NCBI GenBank assembly: GCA_041667045.1
Contig: JBAYFS010000006.1
Location: 1-25,836 of the forward strand
From: JAQVSV01 sp041667045
Lineage (GTDB): Bacteria; Elusimicrobiota; Elusimicrobia; Elusimicrobiales; Elusimicrobiaceae
DNA length: 25,836 nt
Reading direction: 5' to 3'
The translations under genes and the position numbers were made by a program. The notes below the pieces were generated by a model. That model had not been told where the DNA came from, did no database searches, and saw only the letters and a list, made by a program, of their open reading frames with translations. The first letter of the stretch is position 1. Each line of letters starts with the position of its first letter. This document shows, piece after piece, positions 1 to 6,078 of this stretch.

Positions 1-245
1 AACCGTCGTGTCCGCCCTGTCTGCCTTGGGGCTGGACCGGAACAGGGTTCTTGATTCCCTGGCCGATTTCGTCTGGCCCGCCCGTTTCCAGGTTCTGCGC
101 GCCGTCTATCACGATACTGACGCAATGCCCCGTTCCGTTATCTACGCGCAGAACCTGGAAACGGGCGGGCCAGACGAAATCGGCCAGGGAATCAAGAACC
201 CTGTTCCGGTCCAGCCCCAAGGCAGACAGGGCGGACACGACGGTT
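1..245. repeat. Perfect inverted repeat (fold-back) at the left window edge
   Basis: Bases 1-101 are the exact reverse complement of 145-245, leaving a 43-base loop (102-144). The right arm and loop encode continuous folC sequence on the minus strand, up to the conserved VIDGA segment. From there the minus-strand frame simply re-reads the opposite strand of the same DNA, so folC loses its C-terminal third. The turning point is at a self-complementary GCGC (97-100). This pattern is typical of a fold-back chimera or a dead-end contig terminus. A genuine chromosomal palindrome is possible but would have destroyed the gene. Confidence 0.95.
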
Positions 246-1015
246 TGCGCGTTTAGCACATAGGGCTCGCCCAAAGCGGAAACGGCGTGGATGCCGCCGG
301 ACCCGTCCCGGAAAAGAGTGGAATTGCGGTGCCAGTCGAAATCATGAAAGTCAAACGGGCTGTCGTCCGGCGCGTAAATTAACCGCGCGTCTTTTTCAGC
401 CGCCGTCCGCTTGATCACCACCAAAGCCTCGGGCGGAACCTGGGCGCAGACGCAAATACCGCCGCTCTTTATTATGCCCGCTTTTTCATACGCTATTTTT
501 TCTATGGAATCGCCCAGCAGGTCAACGTGGTCAAACCCCACGGAAGTGATAATTGAAACTTCCGGCCGCGCAATAATATTCGTGACATCAAGCCGTCCGC
601 CTATGCCTGTTTCCAGTACGGCGAAAGAACAGTTGTTGCGCGCAAAATGCAAAAAAGCCGCACAGGTGAGAACTTCAAAATAGGTAAGCGTGACGGTTTC
701 CGCGGCCAGCACCGCGCCCACCGCGTCCGCGAAAGCGCGCTCGCTTATATCGGTTCCGTTTATTTTGATGCGTTCGCAAATGCTTACAAGGTGCGGGGAC
801 GTGTAAAGGCCGGTTTTTTCGCCGGACAGCGAAAGCGCGTTCGCGCACATGACGGCGACGCTTCCTTTGCCGTTGGTTCCCGCTATGTGAACGAATTTTA
901 ATTTATGGTGGGGATTGCCCAAAGCGGACAGAGTCCGCCCGACATCCGCAAAGGAATTCCGCGTTTTTAAAAGCTGGCGCTTTAAGAGTTCGGAATAAGC
1001 GGGCAAAAATTCCAT
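102..1015 (-). CDS. folC: Bifunctional folylpolyglutamate synthase / dihydrofolate synthase, C-terminus lost
   Basis: FolC adds L-glutamate to dihydropteroate and to reduced folates in the cytoplasm, using ATP. The minus-strand frame starting at ATG 1015 shows the family landmarks: an N-terminal ATP-binding loop AGTNGKGS (about residues 45-52), TSPHL (72-76), ETGIGGRLDVTN (135-146), TSVGFDHVDLLG (157-168) and YEKAGIIK (176-183), ending in RFQVL and VIDGA near residues 285-306. Families normally continue DGAHNP; here the next residues are QN followed by unrelated sequence, because the DNA folds back on itself at about position 101. The frame stays open to base 1, but that part is not real FolC. 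Only about 305 of the usual 400-430 residues are trustworthy. It is the last gene of the rpmE-prfA-prmC-murA-GAF run, starting 5 bases after the GAF gene. Confidence 0.93.
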
Positions 1016-1020
1016 GACGC

Positions 1021-1533
1021 TTAACCATCCTGCGGGGTTTTCAGAAAAGAGCCGCCGGCCAGCTTGGATATGCCGACGCCGAGAAAGCCCACAAGCTCCA
1101 TATCCTCTTCGGTGAACTTGCCGCTCTGCGGATTGAGCAGTTCGATTACGCCCAGCAGCCTGCCCGCCGACAAGGCAGGCACGCAAAGGATATTTTTCGT
1201 GTGGAAACCCGTAGAATCGTCAACTATCTTTTCAAAGCGGTCGTCTTGGTCCGCGTCGTTTACTATCACGGAGCGCTGATGCTCAGCCGTCCAGCCCACC
1301 ACACCGCTGCCGTACGCGATGACAAGATTCCGTATTTCCTGGGAATGCTCGCCATATACGAATTTGAGCGTGAGCTGCCGGGTCTCGGCGTTTGCCGTGA
1401 AAAAACTGCCCGCCGGACATTTCAGCGCCGCGCACACGCCGAAAAGGAAAGAATTCCACACCATATCCGGATTTTCGGACATGGTTTCATTTACCCGCCT
1501 GCTTATGTCTGAAAGTACTTTAATCTTGTCCAT
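1021..1533 (-). CDS. Stand-alone GAF-domain protein
   Basis: This 170-residue cytoplasmic protein is almost entirely one GAF domain, a fold that binds small ligands or chromophores in sensory proteins. Typical features are the central region GSGVVGWTAEHQRSVIVND (about residues 75-93), a following DDRF, ILCVPALSAGRLLGVIELLNP (about 115-135) and FTEEDMELVGFLG near the C-terminus. There is no attached kinase, cyclase or DNA-binding domain, no signal peptide and no membrane segment. A purine-rich ribosome binding site (GGGGGGAG) lies just before the ATG. It sits 10 bases after murA and 5 bases before folC, so it is probably co-transcribed. The ligand and role cannot be told from sequence; a free methionine sulfoxide reductase is unlikely, because the small GAF proteins of that family carry a recognisable cysteine set that I do not see here. 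Confidence 0.82.
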   Translation of the reverse strand: MDKIKVLSDISRRVNETMSENPDMVWNSFLFGVCAALKCPAGSFFTANAETRQLTLKFVYGEHSQEIRNLVIAYGSGVVGWTAEHQRSVIVNDADQDDRFEKIVDDSTGFHTKNILCVPALSAGRLLGVIELLNPQSGKFTEEDMELVGFLGVGISKLAGGSFLKTPQDG

Positions 1534-1543
1534 GGCTCCCCCC

Positions 1544-2797
1544 TCAATATTTTACCCGGCGCACCTTCGCCCCCAGCGCGGAAAGTTTTTTATGAATTTT
1601 TTCATAGCCTCGTTCGATATGATAAACGCGGAGAACCTCGGACTTGCCGCAAGCGGCCAGTCCGGCGACGCACAGCGCCGCGCCACCGCGCAAATCGGAA
1701 GCCATCACGCTCGCGCCGGACAATTCGGGCGCGCCCTCTACCAGCGCGTTCTTCCCGTCTACCGCGATCATGGCTCCCATGCGCGCCAGTTCCGGCGCAT
1801 GCATGAACCGGTTTTCAAAAATATCTTCCGCGATAATGCTTTTTCCTTCGGCAACCGTCATATAAGCCATCCAGGGCGCCTGCAAATCCGTGGGAAAGCC
1901 CGGATAAGGCAAAGTCTTGATATCCGCGGCTTTAGGAATCCGGTCGCGCATGTCCACCGTTATGCTGTTTTCCGTTTCCGTAACGTCCGCGCCGGTTTCC
2001 GAAAGTTTTTCCAGAACAGCGCGCAAATGTTCCGGGTTGCAGTCCTCAACGGTCACCTGTCCGCGCGTGGCGGCGCCGGCGATAAGATAGGTTCCGGCTT
2101 CAATGCGGTCGGCTATAACAGCATGTCTGGCGCCCCGCAGTTTTTCAACCCCACGGACGGTAAGCTTATTGCCGCTGCGCTCTATGCGCGCGCCCATTTT
2201 GCGCAGAAAGTCATAAAGATCGTCGTTCTCCGGCTCCAGCGCGATATTCTCGATAACCGTAACGCCAGGCGTCAAGACCGCGCACATCGCCATATTCTGC
2301 GTCGCGCCCACGCTCGGGAACCCCATTTTAAAACGGCAGCCGGAAAGTTTTTCGGCCTCCAGCACAACGTTTCCGGCATGGGTTGAAACGGCGGCGCCGA
2401 GGCAGGCGAACCCTTTTAGGTGAATATCTATCGGCCGCAGCCCTATGGCGCAGCCGCCGGGCAGCGGCACGCTGGCGCGCTTGAATCTCGCCAGCAGCGG
2501 ACCCGCCACGAGCACGGAGGCTCGCATCTGCTTTACAAGTTCATACGGCGCGGCGGTGGAAAGTTTTTTCCCCGCCCGCACAACAGCCCGCCCGCGCGAA
2601 TAGCTCACCCGCTTGCCCAGATATTCTAGCAGCTGGAAAGTGGTTTTGATATCCCGCAGATCAGGCACGCGGGTAAGCACGCAGTCCTCGTCGGTCAAAA
2701 GCGTGGCGAACAACAGCGGCAGGGCGGCGTTCTTCGCGCCCGACGCGGAAACAATTCCCTGCAAAGGCCGTCCGCCTTCTATCACGTATTTATACAT
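1544..2797 (-). CDS. murA: UDP-N-acetylglucosamine 1-carboxyvinyltransferase (MurA)
   Basis: MurA transfers enolpyruvate from PEP to UDP-GlcNAc, the first committed step of peptidoglycan synthesis in the cytoplasm. The 417-residue length is normal. Visible landmarks are SGAKNAALP with the Lys22-Asn23 pair, RASVLVAGPLLARF (92-105), and the active-site loop LPGGCAIGLRPIDIHL with the catalytic cysteine at about residue 116. GFPTDLQAP and FENRFMHAPELARMGA appear in the C-terminal half. A cysteine rather than aspartate in the loop corresponds to the fosfomycin-sensitive form of the family. The ATG is preceded by GGAGCGGGTA. It lies 36 bases after prmC and 10 bases before the GAF gene, within the same minus-strand operon. 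Confidence 0.97.
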   Translation of the reverse strand: MYKYVIEGGRPLQGIVSASGAKNAALPLLFATLLTDEDCVLTRVPDLRDIKTTFQLLEYLGKRVSYSRGRAVVRAGKKLSTAAPYELVKQMRASVLVAGPLLARFKRASVPLPGGCAIGLRPIDIHLKGFACLGAAVSTHAGNVVLEAEKLSGCRFKMGFPSVGATQNMAMCAVLTPGVTVIENIALEPENDDLYDFLRKMGARIERSGNKLTVRGVEKLRGARHAVIADRIEAGTYLIAGAATRGQVTVEDCNPEHLRAVLEKLSETGADVTETENSITVDMRDRIPKAADIKTLPYPGFPTDLQAPWMAYMTVAEGKSIIAEDIFENRFMHAPELARMGAMIAVDGKNALVEGAPELSGASVMASDLRGGAALCVAGLAACGKSEVLRVYHIERGYEKIHKKLSALGAKVRRVKY

Positions 2798-2833
2798 TAC
2801 CCGCTCCAGAAACAGCAGTTTCCTTTATTATAG

Positions 2834-3688
2834 TTAAAGTTCCGCGCTGATGTAACGGTCCAGCCGGTTGACATCGGATATTCCCTCGGTTTTGCGCCAC
2901 ACCTTGCGATCGAACATGGCCAATACCGGTTTGCGCTGCCCGCTGGCTGTTTCCAGCAGTAAAACGCCTTTCAGTTTCAGAAATTCCGGCGCGCGAGAGA
3001 CTATTCCGCGGACCACGGACATGCCGTCCGGCCCTCCGTCCAGAGCCAGCGTCGGCTCGCGGCGCACTTCCGGAGCGAGCCCCGCCAGTTCGCCCGACGG
3101 AATATACGGAGAATTGCTGATTATCATGTCAAACCGGCCTGAAATGTCTGCGAAAATATCGCTTAAAACGAACTTCACGCTCACGCCCAGCATGGCGGCG
3201 TTCCGCCGGGCGGTTTCAAGAGCAGCGGGCGACACGTCGGACGCAGTCACCGCCGCGTTTTTCACCCGCGCGGCTACGGAACACGCTATGCAGCCGGATC
3301 CCGTGCATAAATCCAGCACGGACGGATTTTCCCGGTCTTTTAATAGTTCGCATGCGCGCAAAACCATATCCTCCGTTTCGGGGCGGGGAATCAAAACATC
3401 CGGCGTGACGATAAATTCATGCTCGAGAAACGCCGCGCGGCCAAGGATATATGCCAACGGCTCGCCAGCGGCTTTGCGTTCAAGCAAAACTGTGAATTCC
3501 TTCTGCTGCTGCGCGTTTACGGGCAAATCGGGAAAGGCCCGGAAGGTGAGCCTGTTTTTTCCCATAACGCGGGCAAGCAGCAGTTCGCTGTTTTCAAAAG
3601 GCTCGCCCACGCCCTTGCCGGACAGATATTCCGAAGCCTTTTTAAGCAGCTGGCCAGCGGAAAGATATAAATTGGAAATATGCAGCAT
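2834..3688 (-). CDS. prmC: Peptide chain release factor N5-glutamine methyltransferase (PrmC/HemK)
   Basis: PrmC uses S-adenosylmethionine to methylate the glutamine of the GGQ motif in release factors. I chose the ATG at 3688 (protein MLHISNLYLS..., 284 residues) because a GGGGAG ribosome binding site lies 9 bases upstream and an N-terminal helical domain of normal size follows. A longer open frame back to 3817 would overlap prfA without good reason. The protein has an N-terminal helical domain (1-75), IPRPETE (100-106), the SAM-binding loop LDLCTGSGC (125-133), and an active-site motif reading NSPYIP at 192-197 instead of the usual NPPYIP. Its start is 16 bases after the stop of prfA, which encodes its substrate, a very common pairing. 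The Ser substitution is odd, but the rest of the family signature is intact. Confidence 0.94.
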   Translation of the reverse strand: MLHISNLYLSAGQLLKKASEYLSGKGVGEPFENSELLLARVMGKNRLTFRAFPDLPVNAQQQKEFTVLLERKAAGEPLAYILGRAAFLEHEFIVTPDVLIPRPETEDMVLRACELLKDRENPSVLDLCTGSGCIACSVAARVKNAAVTASDVSPAALETARRNAAMLGVSVKFVLSDIFADISGRFDMIISNSPYIPSGELAGLAPEVRREPTLALDGGPDGMSVVRGIVSRAPEFLKLKGVLLLETASGQRKPVLAMFDRKVWRKTEGISDVNRLDRYISAEL

Positions 3689-3704
3689 CCGGTTCAGCTC
3701 CCCG

Positions 3705-4757
3705 TCAGACGCCGGCCTCGGCAAGTCGTTTTTCAATGCGGTCTTTGCGGCAGGCGTCGAGAATGTCCTCAATTTCTCCTTCCATAATCTGGTCAATATT
3801 GAACCAGGACATTTCAAGCCGGTGGTCCGTAACGCGGGACTGGGGAAAGTTGTAAGTCCGTATTTTTTCGGACCGGTCGCCCGTGCCGACCTGCACGCGC
3901 CGCGCGTCGGTTAGGCTCGCGCTGGCCGCCTCTTCGGACATAGCGGTCAGTTTCGCTAGCAGCATCTTCATCGCGCGCTCGCGGTTTTGCAGCTGGCTGC
4001 GCTCCTGGCGGCACTGCACCACGATCCCCGTAGGCAAATGGGTTATGCGGACTGCGGTTTCAACCTTGTTGACGTTCTGCCCGCCTGCGCCGCCCGCGCG
4101 GCAGGTATCCATCCTGATATCGGCGGGTTTTATGACAACGTCTCCTGTTTCCTCTACTTCCGGCAAAACGGCGACAGTCACGGTGGAAGTGTGCACCCGG
4201 CCCGACGCTTCGGTGGCGGGCACGCGCTGAACGCGGTGTACGCCGCCTTCATCCCTCAGCCAAGAATAAACATCCGCTCCTTTTATATAAAGGGAAGCGT
4301 ATTTGCAACCCTTAAGACCGGTGTCGGTATATTCCAGAATTTCAGGCTGCCAGCCTTTGGACTGGGCGAATTTGGTATAAACGCGCACCAGTTCGGCGGC
4401 AAAAAGGGCTGATTCGTCGCCACCCGCTCCGGGCCGGATTTCGATATACACGTTTTTTTCGTCTTTGGGGTCCGGCGGCACAAGCAAAAGCCTCAGCTCC
4501 TGCTCCAGCGGAGGGAATTCCGCTTCAAGCCGGGCCAGGTCTTCACGGGCCAGTTCCGCCATTTCGGGGTCATTTAGCATGGCGCGCGCGTCCGCAATGC
4601 CCTGCTTTACGGATTCATACTGCCGCGCCTTGTTAACCACCGGCCTGAGTTTGGAATGCCGTTTGGAAAGACGGTTTATCTCATCCGGCGTGATGCCGTT
4701 TTTGGACAGTTCCGCTTCGAGATTCTCATATTCCGAAAAAAATTTGCTTAAATCCAT
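3705..4757 (-). CDS. prfA: Peptide chain release factor 1 (RF1)
   Basis: RF1 recognises UAA and UAG stop codons in the ribosomal A site and triggers peptide release. The start at ATG 4757 (MDLSKFFSEYENL..., 350 residues) is preferred because GAGGGG lies immediately upstream. An ATG eight codons earlier (4781) has no ribosome binding site. The protein carries the codon-reading tripeptide PAT at about residues 180-182 (in RVPATEASGRVHTST), which identifies RF1 rather than RF2, and the peptidyl-transferase-centre motif GGQ at about 225-227 (in RAGGAGGQNVNK). IRPGAGGDESALFA marks the start of the core. It is followed after 16 bases by prmC. A hairpin lies in the 90-base gap after rpmE. Confidence 0.97.
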   Translation of the reverse strand: MDLSKFFSEYENLEAELSKNGITPDEINRLSKRHSKLRPVVNKARQYESVKQGIADARAMLNDPEMAELAREDLARLEAEFPPLEQELRLLLVPPDPKDEKNVYIEIRPGAGGDESALFAAELVRVYTKFAQSKGWQPEILEYTDTGLKGCKYASLYIKGADVYSWLRDEGGVHRVQRVPATEASGRVHTSTVTVAVLPEVEETGDVVIKPADIRMDTCRAGGAGGQNVNKVETAVRITHLPTGIVVQCRQERSQLQNRERAMKMLLAKLTAMSEEAASASLTDARRVQVGTGDRSEKIRTYNFPQSRVTDHRLEMSWFNIDQIMEGEIEDILDACRKDRIEKRLAEAGV

Positions 4758-4801
4758 AACCCCTCGCAGCAGGCATAACACAATACCTTATAAAACAGAA
4801 G

Positions 4802-4829
4802 CAGACCCCTTTGAAAGACAAGGGGTCTG
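4802..4829 (-). terminator. Hairpin between rpmE and prfA (terminator or attenuator)
   Basis: A 10-bp perfect stem (4802-4811 with 4820-4829) and an 8-base loop lie between the rpmE stop and the prfA start. On the minus strand it is followed by a T-rich stretch (GCTTCTGTTTTAT) interrupted by other bases. It is probably a weak or partial terminator that lowers expression of the downstream genes relative to rpmE. Confidence 0.55.
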
Positions 4830-4847
4830 TTTCAGGAAAAATACGGT

Positions 4848-5201
4848 CTAATTGCCGGGTTTGCGGCCGCGTTTTTTGGAATTGGCTTCCGCGACTTTCT
4901 TTGCGGCTACCGCATCCTTGCGGGCGGTGGTGGACAGAACGGTTGACGCCTGTATCGCCTTCGCGCCTGATTTCTGGGGCTTGCGGTTGAGCGTTTCGCC
5001 CTGAGTGGACGCGAAGCGTTTGTTGAATTTATCAACGCGGCCCGCGATATCAAGCATTTTCTGCCGGCCAGTGAAAAACGGGTGGCATTCGGAACAAATG
5101 TCCAGTTTTATTTCATTTCTCGTCGAGCGGGTGGTGAACTCCGCGCCGCAGGCGCAAATCACTTTCGCCATAACATATTTCGGATGAAGATCCTTTTTCA
5201 T
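4848..5201 (-). CDS. rpmE: 50S ribosomal protein L31 with a basic C-terminal extension
   Basis: L31 is a small protein of the large ribosomal subunit that bridges to the 30S head. The first ~65 residues match the zinc-binding form: MKKDLHPKY, cysteines at 16, 18, 36 and 39 (in ICACGAEF and ICSECHPF) and the end of the core FFTGRQKMLDIAGRVDKFNKRF. The protein then continues for about 50 residues as an Ala/Lys/Arg-rich, probably disordered tail ending KKRGRKPGN, making it 117 residues instead of the usual 65-90. It leads the operon that includes prfA and prmC. A TGGTATAAT extended -10 element lies upstream at 5236-5244. Confidence 0.95.
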   Translation of the reverse strand: MKKDLHPKYVMAKVICACGAEFTTRSTRNEIKLDICSECHPFFTGRQKMLDIAGRVDKFNKRFASTQGETLNRKPQKSGAKAIQASTVLSTTARKDAVAAKKVAEANSKKRGRKPGN

Positions 5202-5235
5202 TTCTCTACCTCGTTGCGTGCTAAATCTATAAGAT

Positions 5236-5244
5236 ATTATACCA
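5236..5244 (-). promoter_or_regulatory. Extended -10 promoter for the rpmE operon
   Basis: Read on the minus strand the sequence is TGGTATAAT, a perfect TATAAT with the TGn extension, about 35 bases before the rpmE ATG. No good -35 hexamer is present at 17 bases, which is usual for extended -10 promoters. Confidence 0.6.
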
Positions 5245-5330
5245 TAACCCGGACCCAGATAAACACCCGTGGGACCAAATAGCTTAAGGGGCTAGGCCTT
5301 TAGTCCCATGCGCATGGCGCAAATAAGATG

Positions 5331-5354
5331 TAGAATAACTGTAAGTAACAGTTA
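5331..5354 (+). promoter_or_regulatory. Inverted repeat over a possible -10 upstream of the small exported-protein gene
   Basis: TAACTGT (5336-5342) and ACAGTTA (5348-5354) form a 7-bp inverted repeat with a 5-base spacer, overlapping the -10-like hexamer TAGAAT (5331-5336). It ends 19 bases before the ATG at 5374. It could be an operator or a leader stem. The -35 region is unconvincing. Confidence 0.3.
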
Positions 5355-5373
5355 CGGATTAACGGAGATCTAA

Positions 5374-5937
5374 ATGAAAAAACTGCTGACTCTCACGCTC
5401 ATGGCGGCCTGCATCAGTCCGCTGTTCGCCGCCGAATCTGCCCCCGCGAACACCCTGCCGCCGGATCTTTTGAAAGCGTTTGCCCAGGATATGGCGAAAA
5501 TCAAAAAAACAAAAGCCACCCCGAACTTCGCTAAAATGACAGCCTATGAAGCTCTTGTTGCCATGTTTAAACTGTCTTCGCCCATAGCAAAACCGTCCGA
5601 ACTTCTGCGCAAACCGGACCAGGTTTATGTGAATCTGCAGTATCGCACCAATGAAACGGTGCTTGCGACCTTCGTCGTGCAGGACGATGCTAACAGCAAC
5701 GGCATTTTAGGGCCTACCGTCGTGGCGTCGCTCGCGCGCCCATCAATGATGTTATATTTCACACAGCAACCAGTTTCAAAAGACAAAGACGGAAAATGGT
5801 TCTTCGTAAACCAGGAAGGATCACGCCTTTATGTCGGCAAATACAATAATTACATCATCGCGGTGAACATCGGCTCCCAGTCATATGACTTCGCGTTCAG
5901 CTATCAGATGCGCAGCTGGTACGACATTCAACTGTAA
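5374..5937 (+). CDS. Small exported protein of unknown function
   Basis: I do not recognise this 187-residue protein. It starts with a clear signal peptide (MKKLL, hydrophobic to about residue 18, then FAA|ES), so it is probably exported to the periplasm or beyond. A cysteine at position 13 lies within the hydrophobic stretch, but the context MAAC is a poor lipobox, so cleavage by signal peptidase I is more likely. The mature part begins with a Lys/Ala/Pro-rich helical segment. It continues as a mixed beta-type region with DDANSNG near residue 104 and WFFVNQEG near 148. No catalytic motif is visible. The start has a CGGAG ribosome binding site. It is transcribed opposite to its neighbours, between rpmE and rho, and is closed by a strong terminator. 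Confidence 0.8.
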   Translation: MKKLLTLTLMAACISPLFAAESAPANTLPPDLLKAFAQDMAKIKKTKATPNFAKMTAYEALVAMFKLSSPIAKPSELLRKPDQVYVNLQYRTNETVLATFVVQDDANSNGILGPTVVASLARPSMMLYFTQQPVSKDKDGKWFFVNQEGSRLYVGKYNNYIIAVNIGSQSYDFAFSYQMRSWYDIQL

Positions 5938-5966
5938 ATAAGCCGAAACACCTAGCACTGTTTTGA

Positions 5967-5994
5967 ACTTCCCCCGTCATACGCCGGGGGAAGT
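5967..5994 (+). terminator. Rho-independent terminator of the small exported-protein gene
   Basis: A 10-bp GC-rich stem (5967-5976 with 5985-5994) and 8-base loop lie 30 bases after the stop codon and are followed by TCTCATTT. Confidence 0.75.
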
Positions 5995-6024
5995 CTCATT
6001 TATAGAACCAGGAAACAATTAAGA

Positions 6025-6055
6025 AAAAGCCGGAGCGTTTAACGCTCCGGCTTTT
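6025..6055. terminator. Bidirectional terminator between the exported-protein gene and rho
   Basis: Two 15-base arms (6025-6039, 6041-6055) form a nearly perfect hairpin with A-run on one side and T-run on the other, so it can stop transcription in both directions. It lies 23 bases beyond the rho stop and ends the six-gene trxA-to-rho operon. Confidence 0.9.
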
Positions 6056-6078
6056 CTTGTTTCATGCAGCCAATCCTG

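Noticed and set aside
8..256. Plus-strand reading frame of about 82 codons at the left edge
   Set aside because: It lies within the inverted repeat and is antisense to folC; its first part is the fold-back copy of the folC coding sequence itself.
1319..2386. Long plus-strand frame of 355 codons opposite murA and the GAF gene
   Set aside because: It is antisense to two genes with clear family motifs, and its predicted protein is rich in Arg/His/Ala without any recognisable domain. GC-rich codon use of the real genes keeps this frame open.
3689..3817. 43-codon N-terminal extension of prmC overlapping prfA
   Set aside because: The internal ATG at 3688 has a GGGGAG ribosome binding site and gives the standard PrmC N-terminus; the extension is the prfA 3' end in another frame.
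2868..3914. Long plus-strand frame of 348 codons opposite prmC and prfA
   Set aside because: Antisense shadow of prmC and the end of prfA; Ser/Arg-rich translation, no ribosome binding site and no family match.
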